Source: MGML01 sp034416335
GTDB taxonomy: Bacteria > Chloroflexota > Dehalococcoidia > Dehalococcoidales > UBA2162
NCBI GenBank assembly: GCA_034416335.1
Contig: DAOULV010000003.1
Coordinates: 310,001 to 374,000, forward strand
DNA length: 64,000 nucleotides
Reading direction: 5' to 3'
Under the pieces are notes generated by a model. It saw nothing but the letters and a program-made list of their open reading frames with translations, was not told the origin of the DNA and ran no database searches. Below are positions 49,383-58,755 of this stretch, piece after piece. Position 1 is the first letter of the stretch. Each line of letters opens with the position of its first letter. The translations under genes were made by a program, and so were the position numbers.

Positions 49383-50120
49383 ATGAGCAGCGAATCCACG
49401 GAATCCAGACTGGTAAAACTGGAAAAACTCGTAGAAGAGCAGCAGAAGAAAATTACCACCCTTGAAGACATCGAGGCTATCAGAAGGCTCCAGTATGCGT
49501 ATAACTACTATGTGGAACATATGCTGGGAGAAGATATAATCGACTGTTTCGCAGACAGTCCCGACGTGAAACTGAACTGGCTGGAAGGTCAGTGGCTCGG
49601 CAAGGAGGGAGTGAGAAAATATTTCGCCCGTGCCGCGAGTGGTGAAAATCCTGCCGGTTTTTCTCACCAGCTTGCTCCGACAGCCGGGCTTATTACGCTG
49701 AATCCGGACGGTAAAACCGCCCAGGGCAGGTGGTATGTTTTCGGCGGTGTCTTTACATCCGATAACGGTAAGGTAGACGGCGGCGCCCTCGTAAGCGGTG
49801 TCTACGAGATGACTTACATCAAGGAAGGTGGAATCTGGAAAATACTCCAGATTTACTGGTTCATACCCTACAGCGCCAGAATCCAGGACGGATGGGGAAC
49901 ACCGGAAGCTCTCGGCGAACGTCTTCTCAATCCGCCAGAAGAGAGGCGGGAGAATACTGAAGGAATGACTTTCCCCGTGCCGGACATCCCGATTGATCCG
50001 AACGACCTCCGGTACGTATCCGGTTTTATTCTACCCCACCACTTCAAGCATCCGGTTACCGGCAAACCGTCCACCGAAGGCAGGCACAACGCCAGGTTGA
50101 AGCCGCTCAAACTTGATTAG
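49383..50120 (+). CDS. SnoaL/NTF2-like domain protein
   Basis: A 245-residue protein with a strong AGGAGGT site. A short N-terminal coiled coil (LVKLEKLVEEQQKKITTLED) precedes an NTF2-like cone fold (AYNYYVEHMLGEDIIDCF, LNWLEGQWLGKEGVRKYFARA, IWKILQIYWFIPY). SnoaL-like domains act as small-molecule isomerases, dehydratases or hydroxylases; scytalone-dehydratase-like members share this layout. The last 70 residues are Pro-rich. A role in catabolism of an aromatic or polyketide-like compound is inferred. Confidence 0.75.
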   Translation: MSSESTESRLVKLEKLVEEQQKKITTLEDIEAIRRLQYAYNYYVEHMLGEDIIDCFADSPDVKLNWLEGQWLGKEGVRKYFARAASGENPAGFSHQLAPTAGLITLNPDGKTAQGRWYVFGGVFTSDNGKVDGGALVSGVYEMTYIKEGGIWKILQIYWFIPYSARIQDGWGTPEALGERLLNPPEERRENTEGMTFPVPDIPIDPNDLRYVSGFILPHHFKHPVTGKPSTEGRHNARLKPLKLD

Positions 50121-50166
50121 TCCGCCGGATTGATTCCGGACTTATTATTCAGCCTGGAATAGATCG

Positions 50167-50676
50167 ATGAAAGATATAACGCTGCGAAGAGTTAAACCGG
50201 AAGAAAGAGATACTGTCTTTCGTCTCCTGAGAGAATCGGGAGAATGGCTGCTCGAAAAGGGCAACGATTACTGGCAGGTCTACCTCGACCTGCCTCCCTT
50301 CATAACGAACTGGATTCAACCGGGTTTCGATAATGAAGAATTCTACTTCGCTGAAAACAGCTTCGGTGAAATAATCGGTTGTTTCAGACTTCAGGATGAC
50401 GACCCCCTGTTCTGGGGAGACCGGACTGAGAAGGCCGGTTATGTTCATTCATTCGCAGTATCCAGGAAACTGGCGGGACAGAAAACGGGATATAAAATCC
50501 TGGCGGCTATTGAGTCGTACTGTCGGGATAACGGAAAAGAATTCCTGAGACTTGATTGCGGTACTCATCTGGATAGTCTCCGGGCATATTATGAAGGATT
50601 CGGATTCAGGTTCGCCGGAGATATCCATAACATGAACATCAACCTGACCCTTTATGAAAAACCGATCAGCCCCTAA
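50167..50676 (+). CDS. GNAT family N-acetyltransferase
   Basis: A 169-residue acetyltransferase: VHSFAVSRKLAGQKTGYKIL is motif A with the acetyl-CoA loop, and LRLDCGTHLDSLRAYYEGFGF is motif B. It lacks a recognisable substrate signature. It ends just before the hairpin that terminates rpoD from the other strand. Confidence 0.87.
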   Translation: MKDITLRRVKPEERDTVFRLLRESGEWLLEKGNDYWQVYLDLPPFITNWIQPGFDNEEFYFAENSFGEIIGCFRLQDDDPLFWGDRTEKAGYVHSFAVSRKLAGQKTGYKILAAIESYCRDNGKEFLRLDCGTHLDSLRAYYEGFGFRFAGDIHNMNINLTLYEKPISP

Positions 50677-50706
50677 AAAGAAATCCCCCCGTAAATCAGG
50701 GGGATT
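50675..50706 (-). terminator. Intrinsic terminator of rpoD
   Basis: AATCCCCC (50682-50689) pairs with GGGGGATT (50699-50706). On the minus strand the stem is followed by TTTCTTTTT. Confidence 0.8.
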
Positions 50707-50723
50707 ACCGTAACGAACTTTAT

Positions 50724-52151
50724 TTACTCTAGATAGTCCTTGAGTTTACGGCTGCGCGAGGGATGGCGAAGTTTGCGCAGTGCTTTGGCTTCTATCTGGC
50801 GGATACGCTCCCTGGTAACGTTGAATTCCTGGCCTACTTCCTCCAGCGTCCGGCTGCGTCCGTCCTCGAGTCCGAACCTCAGCCTGAGTACTCTTTGCTC
50901 GCGAGGGGTAAGAGCCATCAGGACTTCCTCTATCTGCTCTTTCAGAAGCTGCTTGGAAGCCGCGTCTACCGGCGGCAGAGCATCTCTGTCTTCAATGAAA
51001 TCACCGAGATGGCTGTCTTCCTCTTCACCGATTGGCGCTTCAAGAGATACCGGAAGCTGGGCTACCTTGACTATTTCTCTTACCTTGGCTGTCGGCAGGT
51101 CCATCCTGGCGCCGATTTCCTTGGCGTTCGGCTCTCTGCCGTACTCCTGGGCAAGCCGCCTGCTTACTCTGAGAAGCTTGTTTATGGTTTCTATCATATG
51201 CACCGGTACGCGAATCGTTCGCGCCTGGTCGGCTATAGCCCTCGTGATGGCCTGTCGAATCCACCATGTGGCATAGGTACTGAATTTGTACCCGCGATGA
51301 TGGTCGAATTTCTCCACAGCCCTGATAAGACCGATATTCCCTTCCTGGACAAGGTCCAGAAGCGACATACCCCGTCCGATATGTTTCTTGGCTACGCTGA
51401 CTACCAGCCTCAAGTTGGCTTCGATAAGGTGTTTTTCAGCTTTCTCCGCTTCCCTCGTAATATTATCCAGATGTTCTTTTATCTGCCTTTCATATCCGTG
51501 AAGAGTCTCTATAAAGTCGTTGTCCGTTACCAGGCTTTCGATATTCTCAATGACCATATCATCGGGTATGGCATTCACCACCGCTTCCGGAAGAAGGGAA
51601 CAGTTGAGCGACATATTTATTATCCGCTGCTCGGTCTCCGGCAGAAATTCACCTATCTCTTTGGAGACAGCCTGTACCAGCTGCTGGTCGATTACTCCCT
51701 CGACACTCTCCTTGAAAACCGGATCGCATAAAGCTTCCTTCAGGTTATTCGTGGCGGGAAGTTTGAGTTGCTCACGCAGAACACGAATAATATTCGCATC
51801 CCGTCCCACTTCCTTAAGCATGGTAAGGACAATTTCCACCACCGTAGGAGCTTTCCCGTATTTGCCGGTATGCTCCTGCTTTATTTCCCTTACACGCTTG
51901 GACGCTTCTATCTTCTCAGCCAGGACTCTTTCGTCTTTGGCCGTAAGCAGGTTTACCTTGCCGATTTCATGAAGGTACAATCGTACGGGATCGTCGGCAA
52001 CTTCCTGTTCCTCGACGTTTTCTATTGGCAGATCGATGTCGATATCTTTCGATGACTCCAGTTTAGACTCAATATCATCTGTCGATATAGAGTCGTCATC
52101 ATTTTCATCATTGGATGAGTAATCATCTGAATCATAATGTTCCAGGGTCAT
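50724..52151 (-). CDS. rpoD: RNA polymerase primary sigma factor (RpoD/SigA)
   Basis: A 475-residue group-1 sigma factor. A very acidic N-terminal region (Ser/Asp-rich, about 1-50) is followed by region 1.2 (DPVRLYLHEIGKVNLLTA), region 2 (LVQEGNIGLIRAVEKFD and YATWWIRQAITRAIADQA, -10 recognition), region 3 and region 4 with the helix-turn-helix for -35 recognition (LEEVGQEFNVTRERIRQIEA). It overlaps dnaG by four bases (ATGA), a compact form of the macromolecular-synthesis operon without rpsU. Confidence 0.96.
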   Translation of the reverse strand: MTLEHYDSDDYSSNDENDDDSISTDDIESKLESSKDIDIDLPIENVEEQEVADDPVRLYLHEIGKVNLLTAKDERVLAEKIEASKRVREIKQEHTGKYGKAPTVVEIVLTMLKEVGRDANIIRVLREQLKLPATNNLKEALCDPVFKESVEGVIDQQLVQAVSKEIGEFLPETEQRIINMSLNCSLLPEAVVNAIPDDMVIENIESLVTDNDFIETLHGYERQIKEHLDNITREAEKAEKHLIEANLRLVVSVAKKHIGRGMSLLDLVQEGNIGLIRAVEKFDHHRGYKFSTYATWWIRQAITRAIADQARTIRVPVHMIETINKLLRVSRRLAQEYGREPNAKEIGARMDLPTAKVREIVKVAQLPVSLEAPIGEEEDSHLGDFIEDRDALPPVDAASKQLLKEQIEEVLMALTPREQRVLRLRFGLEDGRSRTLEEVGQEFNVTRERIRQIEAKALRKLRHPSRSRKLKDYLE

Positions 52152-53893
52152 TTCATATCTCCTTTACCGCCCTCACGCCTGGCTCTTCTGTTGAAAATTT
52201 CGCGCAGATTATCGGATAACTCTATATCTTTTTCTCCGGGTAATTCACCGGCCGTTTTGACGGTTTCACCTTTTCTGGCCAGGCTCCTGAGGTGTTCCTC
52301 CTTTAGTCGGAGTACATATTCATTATACCTTTCATTCACTTTTGTTGCCAGTATATCCCTGGCAGCAAGCGTATCCAGGTAGTCGCGAAGAACTTCATCC
52401 AGCTTCTCTTTCAGCGCTTCTTCATCGGTAGACTGCTGCCAGGCAATAAATATCTCGCGGTTTTCGCTGTTTTCGAAATATTCAGCCGATATGCTGGCGC
52501 TTTGTTCCTTAAATTCAGGATGCTTCAGCAGAAACGCCAGGAACTGCTCTTCGATCGGCCTGGACAATAAAAGCTGCCGGGGAGGTCCGGACCTTACAGC
52601 TTTCGATTTACCGGCTGGTGCCGGAGACCTTGCCCCTCGTAGTGTGGCCTCGACGGCTCGTTCCTCTATTCCAACCATTCTTGCCAGCTTCTGCATATAG
52701 TGTGCTCTGCGTACTGGGTTCGGTATGGCTACTATGTGAGGGCCGATCCTCTCAACCGCTTCCCGCTTACCGCTTGCCCGGGTGAGGTCCAGACCTGCAT
52801 TGACAACGTTAAATATATAGTCCATCACCGGTAATGCTTTATCCAGCAGTTCATTCCATTTACCGACATCCTCTTTTATCACATTGTCCGGGTCCTGGCC
52901 TTCCGGCAGGACGACCACCTTTAATTCGATATCAAGGCTGTTCTCATAATCGACACATCTCAGCATGGCTTCCTCACCGGCAGTATCGGCATCCAGCGCC
53001 AGCACTATGTTCTTAGACAGCTTTTTCAGGTCGTTGACCTGCCTTTCGGTAACCGCAGTTCCCATGGATGCCACCACATTATTTACCCCGTTCTGGTGCG
53101 CGGTAATAACATCCATATAACCTTCGACCATCACCGCCTGGTCTTTCTGCCTTATCGCCTGCGCCGCCAGGTTTATCCCGTAGAGGGTGCCGCTTTTATC
53201 GAACACGGCGGTCTGGGGTGAGTTAACGTACTTTGGCAGCGAATCATCGAGAACCCTCGCTCCGAATCCTGTTATCCGCCCCCGGCTGTCGCATATCGTG
53301 AATATCAACCTGTTCCTGAACCTGTCATGCGTTGTACCATCGTCCGACTCTACCAGCAGTCCAGCCTCCAGTATCTCCGCTCCTGTAAACTCCTTCTCCA
53401 GGTGTTCCTTCAAGGCTTCCCAGCTATTCAGGGCATACCCGAGCTGGAAATCAGAAACAGTTTTTTCATTGAGCCCACGTTCTTGCAGGTATTTCCTGGC
53501 ATTCTCGGCTGCCGGCGAATTAAGCAGGAGGTTATGAAAATACAGGGCCGCGGCGCTGTTTATACGGAATATCCTGTCCTTTTCGTCTTTCCTGGAATCC
53601 GGCTGTACCCGCGTCGGCATCTCTATACCGGCTCTGGCGGCAAGGAAACGCAGGGCTTCGCCGAAGTCCATATTTTCTTTTTTCATTACGAACGACAGGA
53701 CGTCTCCGCCCGTATTGCAGGCCCCGAAACAGTGCCAGCTTTGCTTTTCCGGGTAAACGAAGAAAGAGGGGTTCCTCTCACTATGAAACGGACACGGAGC
53801 CGAAAGGTTACGGCCGGACTTTTTCAGGGTTATGTACTGGCTGACAACCTCGACTATATCCGTCTTCTGTTTTACGTCGTCGATAATACTCAT
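52148..53893 (-). CDS. dnaG: DNA primase
   Basis: A 581-residue primase that makes RNA primers for replication. The CHC2-type zinc finger has C34-x2-H37 and C55-x3-C59 (CPFH...CFGAC). The Toprim catalytic core shows MVEGYMDVI and ALDADTAGEEA (metal-binding acids). The C-terminal part is the DnaB-interacting helical domain. Rather than a 14-15 aa longer CFG-x-C pattern of E. coli, it has CFGAC, seen in related phyla. It is upstream of rpoD, translationally coupled. Confidence 0.95.
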   Translation of the reverse strand: MSIIDDVKQKTDIVEVVSQYITLKKSGRNLSAPCPFHSERNPSFFVYPEKQSWHCFGACNTGGDVLSFVMKKENMDFGEALRFLAARAGIEMPTRVQPDSRKDEKDRIFRINSAAALYFHNLLLNSPAAENARKYLQERGLNEKTVSDFQLGYALNSWEALKEHLEKEFTGAEILEAGLLVESDDGTTHDRFRNRLIFTICDSRGRITGFGARVLDDSLPKYVNSPQTAVFDKSGTLYGINLAAQAIRQKDQAVMVEGYMDVITAHQNGVNNVVASMGTAVTERQVNDLKKLSKNIVLALDADTAGEEAMLRCVDYENSLDIELKVVVLPEGQDPDNVIKEDVGKWNELLDKALPVMDYIFNVVNAGLDLTRASGKREAVERIGPHIVAIPNPVRRAHYMQKLARMVGIEERAVEATLRGARSPAPAGKSKAVRSGPPRQLLLSRPIEEQFLAFLLKHPEFKEQSASISAEYFENSENREIFIAWQQSTDEEALKEKLDEVLRDYLDTLAARDILATKVNERYNEYVLRLKEEHLRSLARKGETVKTAGELPGEKDIELSDNLREIFNRRARREGGKGDMK

Positions 53894-53912
53894 TATTTAC
53901 TGTTTATTTTTA

Positions 53913-54869
53913 TCAGTAATTTATAGTGTTATCAATATATCGCAGGGAAAAATATATATACGGACTGAAATGTTTATTCCAGAATTTTCCGCCGTAATAA
54001 TTAGCGGTCTCATGCTCCACAAACAACCTGTCATATCCGTGTTCTCTGGACCAATCAATCGCACGTTGTAATAGTGCTTTCCCGATGTCCTTGCCACGCA
54101 CCTCCGGTCGTGCGTAGGCTGATTTAATCTGGGCAGTATTTGTATTTTGAAGGAGAAAACCTTCTATTCCGATTTTTAAAGCACCCAGAATAAATAATCC
54201 GCAGGGTACGTTATTATTATAATATACGAGGAAAATATCTCCGGCGTCTGAAAAAGCTTTCAAACTGGATTCTATATCTTGCAGTTCAGCCTCTTTCGAG
54301 ATGAATATCGGGGAATCCGGATAATATCTCAGGTGTTCCTTCTGAATATCGATTAGTTTTTTATAGTCCTTTTCTTCGGTAATTTCAATTTCATCAGCGT
54401 TCGAAACAGTCGAAAAATCCCTTATTCTTTCCGCAAGAAACGCGCCGAATCCCAGTTGAAAAAGCGTTTCTTTGAGTAATACATCGTGTGCAAAATGGCT
54501 GATAACATGGATATGCCTGCCATTCTTCGCCCAGATATCCGCGAGATACATGTACATCCGCTGATATATATCCTTTTTATCGGCCGGAATCGAAGAATGA
54601 CAATATACGGGAACCAGGACAGCCTGTTGTCCCTTAAACGTAAACTGGGGCCCCGTCAACATATACCCCGCTAACCGATTGTTTTCCAGTACTATCACAC
54701 CGGGATTTTCAATCATAGTTTCTATTCCGTTAAAAACATGTTCCCGTTCCCTGATTGCTCTGTCTGGTAATAAAGGATTCTGCTTTTTTTCTTCCCTGTA
54801 AGCGTCGACAAACAGATTAACCGCGGGTTCAAGATAATCTCGCGTGAAGGGCATTATTTCATAGTGCAA
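53913..54869 (-). CDS. GNAT-type acetyltransferase, two-domain
   Basis: A 318-residue protein. The C-terminal GNAT domain contains SAYARPEVRGKDIGKALLQRAID, the acetyl-CoA-binding motif (R/Q-G-K-x-I-G), and the ending FWNKHFSPY. The N-terminal half has a degenerate GNAT-like fold, as in tandem acetyltransferases. It lies 19 bases from dnaG in the same direction. The substrate is unknown. Confidence 0.82.
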   Translation of the reverse strand: MHYEIMPFTRDYLEPAVNLFVDAYREEKKQNPLLPDRAIREREHVFNGIETMIENPGVIVLENNRLAGYMLTGPQFTFKGQQAVLVPVYCHSSIPADKKDIYQRMYMYLADIWAKNGRHIHVISHFAHDVLLKETLFQLGFGAFLAERIRDFSTVSNADEIEITEEKDYKKLIDIQKEHLRYYPDSPIFISKEAELQDIESSLKAFSDAGDIFLVYYNNNVPCGLFILGALKIGIEGFLLQNTNTAQIKSAYARPEVRGKDIGKALLQRAIDWSREHGYDRLFVEHETANYYGGKFWNKHFSPYIYFSLRYIDNTINY

Positions 54870-54880
54870 TTTATCTGCCT

Positions 54881-55912
54881 CTACCTCCGCAATTCTTCCG
54901 CCAGGCCGGTGGCATACTGGTCGGTCATTCCGGATATATAGTCAACCACCCGTTGTTCCGGGTCATCACTATACAGGGCATATTCCGGAGGTAGTTTCTC
55001 GCTATTTTCTCTGTAATACCGATACAGAAACCTCACCGTTTCCCTGGCCTTTTGTGATTCTTCCCGTTTATCGTTCGGATTATATACCCTGTCAAAAAGG
55101 AAATCCCTGAGAATATTCGTGGCTTCTCTTACCGGCTCACTCATAGTAATCGTCAGGTCACCGGATACTTTTCCGCTGACAGCCCAGGACTGCTCTATAA
55201 TATCCAGGACCATCGTATTGATTCTTTCCCGGCGTGAATTACCCAGAACGACCGATGCCGATTCCGGAATATCCCCCTCACTTATAATATACGCTCTTAT
55301 CGCGTCATCTATATCGTGGTTTATATAGGCAATACTGTCGGCAACCCGGCAGACCTCGCCTTCGAAGGTATCCATCGCTCCCCAGCCTTCCAGTATCTTC
55401 TCGGTTGACTTGGAATGATTCAGTATGCCCTCACGGACTTCACGGCTTAAATTTAAGCCTTTACCATCATTCTCCAGCACATCAATGACTCTCAGGCTCT
55501 GTTCGTTGTGCCGGAATCCGCCGTGATACAGTTCGTTCAACACTTCTTCACCGATGTGGCCGAAAGGCGTATGTCCCAGGTCGTGACCCATCGCGATTGC
55601 TTCGGTAAGGTCTTCGTTGAGATTCAACGACCGTGCCAGTGTCCGCGCTATCTGGGACACTTCGAGAGTGTGAGTCAGACGGGTTACGTAATGGTCGCCT
55701 CTTGGAGCGATAAATACCTGCGTCTTATGCTTCAGCCGGCGGAACGCCTTGGAGTGAATAATACGGTCGCGGTCACGCTGAAAAGCCGTACGTATGAGGT
55801 CGGGCTCTTCTTCCCGCTGCCTGCCCTTCGAGTCTCTGCTTCTGACAGCGTAAGGAGAGAGATTTTCCTCTCTCTCCTCTATATTCCCGCGAATATTAAA
55901 ATCCTCTATCAC
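54881..55912 (-). CDS. Deoxyguanosinetriphosphate triphosphohydrolase-like HD protein
   Basis: A 343-residue HD-domain dNTP triphosphohydrolase of the short (type-3-like) group. Motifs: RDRDRIIHSKAFRRLKHKTQVF at the N-terminus, HD residues H81 and H110-D111 (RLTHTLEVSQIA, MGHDLGHTPFGHIGE) and the C-terminal region with PEYALY. These enzymes hydrolyse dNTPs and help set nucleotide pools. It precedes the GNAT gene by 11 bases in the same operon. Confidence 0.93.
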   Translation of the reverse strand: MIEDFNIRGNIEEREENLSPYAVRSRDSKGRQREEEPDLIRTAFQRDRDRIIHSKAFRRLKHKTQVFIAPRGDHYVTRLTHTLEVSQIARTLARSLNLNEDLTEAIAMGHDLGHTPFGHIGEEVLNELYHGGFRHNEQSLRVIDVLENDGKGLNLSREVREGILNHSKSTEKILEGWGAMDTFEGEVCRVADSIAYINHDIDDAIRAYIISEGDIPESASVVLGNSRRERINTMVLDIIEQSWAVSGKVSGDLTITMSEPVREATNILRDFLFDRVYNPNDKREESQKARETVRFLYRYYRENSEKLPPEYALYSDDPEQRVVDYISGMTDQYATGLAEELRR

Positions 55913-55939
55913 TTAACGCCAAGCCCGGTTCTGACAGTC

Positions 55940-56293
55940 TTATTCATTCCCGCAATAAGCTATACCATCGATCATCACAAGGCAATCATCATCGATAAAT
56001 TCGGTCGTCGAACCCATCCTTGCCGGAAATTTATCTTTGTCGAAGTAATCGTTAAACAGTTTCTCGTAAACCCGAACATTCCTGACATCTTTCAACCAGA
56101 CATTCACCTTGACCAGGTCTTCCAGCCCGAGCTCAAACTGCCCCAGGGTGTTCTTCAGGTTGGCGAATATCTCGTGAAACTGAGCGGTGAAATCATCGCC
56201 ATAACCGCGGTGCAGGGATAGAAATACATAATCACCGGCTCGAACCGCCATGGAATAACTCCAGGGTGAAGGGAGTCTTTTTATATCTCCCAT
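55940..56293 (-). CDS. RidA family protein
   Basis: A 117-residue Rid protein with GFELG-like strand replaced by YVFLSLHRGYGDDF, the conserved NLKNTLGQFELGLEDLVKVNVWLKDV and the C-terminal region. In classical RidA a catalytic arginine is in the IEIEAIA(R/A) region; here the C-terminus is DCLVMIDGIAYCG, so the canonical arginine is not evident and this may be a non-deaminase Rid subgroup. The family usually destroys reactive enamines/imines. Confidence 0.8.
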   Translation of the reverse strand: MGDIKRLPSPWSYSMAVRAGDYVFLSLHRGYGDDFTAQFHEIFANLKNTLGQFELGLEDLVKVNVWLKDVRNVRVYEKLFNDYFDKDKFPARMGSTTEFIDDDCLVMIDGIAYCGNE

Positions 56294-56329
56294 TCGCGAA
56301 CCTCCCGGTCGCAGCAGTCTCAGTCTAAG

Positions 56330-58582
56330 TTACTTTGAGTCCAGCTTCGCTTCAACGTCGGCGATTATCTGCCTTGTCTGATCGATCATATCCGGACTGA
56401 CCGATACCGAGGTAATGCCCCACTCGACCAGCTTCATTGTTAACTCCGGGTAAAAAGAAGGTGCCTGTCCGCATATGGAACATGTCACTCCCATTCTCTT
56501 CGTGGTTTTCACTATCTTTTCAAGTGAACGCATCACTGCTTCGTCGCGTTCGTCAAAGGTATCCGCCAGTTTTGCCGAGTCACGGTCGATACCCAGTGTG
56601 AGCTGGGTAAGGTCGTTCGAACCTATCGAGACACCGTCTATACCCGTTTCAAGGAACTCTTCCAGGAGAATTACGTTGGAAGGAATCTCAACCATCATCC
56701 ATATCTTGAAATCATCGGTTTGCTTGAGTCCCTCTCCGTGAACGATTTCCAGCGTCCTGTTCAGCTCGTTAACGGTACGGACAAATGGTATCATCACCCA
56801 GAGATTATTAAACTTCTCTCTGACTTTCTTGATAGCGGCAAGTTCAAGTTTAAACGTCTCGATATCGGTAATATACCTCGAAGCCCCTCTGTATCCGAGC
56901 ATCGGATTCTCTTCGACTTCTTCATATTCTTCGCCGCCGATAAGTGCCCGATATTCATTGGACTTGAAATCATTGGTCCGGTAAACAACCTGACGGGGAT
57001 GGAATGCCTTAGCAAATATGGTGAGTCCGTCGGCCAGTTTCTCAACGAATTCATTACCACGATTCTGGGCAATCATATAACTGGGATGTTCTCCGATCCG
57101 GGCTATCATGAATTCCGCTCTCAACAGACCGATGCCGTCGACGTCTCTGGAAGCTACCCTGTCCACAATATCCGGCTGGGCCAGGTTCGCCAGAAGCTTG
57201 GTGCGGGTCTTAATCTTTTTTGTAGACTTCTTTTTCTCCACAGCCGCTATTTTTATTATCCCGTCGTAGACCTTACCGCTGGCACCGTCCACTGTAATGT
57301 CCTGGCCGTCTTTCAGGACTTCCATCGCATCACCCGTACCGACAACGCAGGGAATTCCAAGTTCCCTGCTGACGATAGCAGCGTGGGCAGTCCTGCCGCC
57401 GCGGTCCGTAACGATTGCCACGGCACGCTTCATTGCCGGGACGAAATCCGGTGTGGTCATTCCGGCAACAAGTACGTCGCCTTTAAGAACTTTATCTATT
57501 TCCGAAGGGTCTTTTACCAGTTTAACCGGACCTGACGCTACACCCGGGCTTGCCGGCGCGCCTGACAGCAGCACCGGAGCGTTAATCTCCTGCATCTCAC
57601 TGACTTCTTCTTTTATTGTTGTTATGGGACGCGTCTGAACGATAAATATCTCGCCCTTCTCCTTGGCCCACTCTATATCCTGGGGAAATTCATAGTGGTT
57701 TTCGAGACGCTTCCCGATTTCGGCAAGCTCAAGAATATCAGCATCGGAAACCTTCTGCATCGCCTGTTCTTCCGGCGTAAGTTCGATTTTTACGTTATCG
57801 CCCTTGCCGGTTTTACCTTCTCTCTTGACGAGTTTCCACTCCTGTTTCTTGATTTCCTTTTCCAGTATCTTATTATCGGACTTGCTGACTTCGTAATGGT
57901 CCGGGGTAACATCACCGGAAACAATCATCTCACCGAGTCCCAGAACAGCTTCAATTGTTATTTTATCCTTGTTGTTGTTTGTCGGTTCCACGGTAAACAT
58001 GACCCCCGAAGCCTCGGACTGGACCATATGCTGGACCGGCACGGCTATCCCTACAATAAAGTGATCGAATCCCTGTTCCTGTCTGTAAAAAATTGCCCGC
58101 GCACTGAATAGAGAAGCCCAGCATTCTTTAACGGCATTCACTACATTCTTGTCACCGATAATATTAAGGAATGTGGACTGCTGGCCGGCAAACGAAGCCT
58201 CCGGCAGGTCTTCCGCAGTGGCTGATGAACGCACTGCTACCAGTCCCCTGCCCATCTTTACGTAAGCACGCTCGATTTCTTCCGATATTTCAGGAGGTAT
58301 CTCCGCACTCTTTATAATCTCCTGGACTTCAGCAGCTTTAGCCTGGAGCTGCTTGCTGTCATGAACGTCAAGCGATTTCAAAGTCCCGGCAATTTTCTCC
58401 CGGATTCCCGCTGTTTCAATAAAATAAAAATAAGCATCGGCTGTAACGATAAACCCCTGGGGGACCGGGATGCCTGCATTGGTCATTTCTCCGAGATTAG
58501 CCCCTTTACCTCCGACAAGTGCGATATCGTCTTTCGTTACTTCCTGAAACCAGACAACAGCTTTCTGGTCTTTCTGCATCAA
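56330..58582 (-). CDS. ppsA: Phosphoenolpyruvate synthase
   Basis: A 750-residue PEP synthase. N-terminal ATP-grasp domain (VGGKGANLGEM and VRSSATAEDLPEASFAGQQ), central phosphohistidine domain (GGRTAHAAIVSRELGIPCVVGT) and C-terminal TIM barrel with CGQAPSFYPELTMKLVEWGI, matching PpsA rather than PPDK. It makes PEP from pyruvate and ATP for gluconeogenesis or autotrophic growth. It ends 36 bases before the RidA gene. The start could be ATG 58582 or 58579. Confidence 0.94.
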   Translation of the reverse strand: MMQKDQKAVVWFQEVTKDDIALVGGKGANLGEMTNAGIPVPQGFIVTADAYFYFIETAGIREKIAGTLKSLDVHDSKQLQAKAAEVQEIIKSAEIPPEISEEIERAYVKMGRGLVAVRSSATAEDLPEASFAGQQSTFLNIIGDKNVVNAVKECWASLFSARAIFYRQEQGFDHFIVGIAVPVQHMVQSEASGVMFTVEPTNNNKDKITIEAVLGLGEMIVSGDVTPDHYEVSKSDNKILEKEIKKQEWKLVKREGKTGKGDNVKIELTPEEQAMQKVSDADILELAEIGKRLENHYEFPQDIEWAKEKGEIFIVQTRPITTIKEEVSEMQEINAPVLLSGAPASPGVASGPVKLVKDPSEIDKVLKGDVLVAGMTTPDFVPAMKRAVAIVTDRGGRTAHAAIVSRELGIPCVVGTGDAMEVLKDGQDITVDGASGKVYDGIIKIAAVEKKKSTKKIKTRTKLLANLAQPDIVDRVASRDVDGIGLLRAEFMIARIGEHPSYMIAQNRGNEFVEKLADGLTIFAKAFHPRQVVYRTNDFKSNEYRALIGGEEYEEVEENPMLGYRGASRYITDIETFKLELAAIKKVREKFNNLWVMIPFVRTVNELNRTLEIVHGEGLKQTDDFKIWMMVEIPSNVILLEEFLETGIDGVSIGSNDLTQLTLGIDRDSAKLADTFDERDEAVMRSLEKIVKTTKRMGVTCSICGQAPSFYPELTMKLVEWGITSVSVSPDMIDQTRQIIADVEAKLDSK

Positions 58583-58755
58583 TATCCTCCCTCTCCCTGT
58601 GTGTTTATTGGGAAAAAAGTACCATTAATTATACCACAAAAGTACTTCACAAACTAAATGAATTCTGCTTCTTTTAGCACCGTTTTGTATTTGACAGTGC
58701 TATATACGTGGGTTAGAATTGAAGTTGCTGGGTAACGAACGGAGGAGGGTTGAAT

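Noticed and set aside
50763..51731. A 322-codon plus-strand frame opposite rpoD
   Set aside because: RpoD regions 2-4 are unmistakable on the minus strand; long antisense frames are expected for such codon usage.
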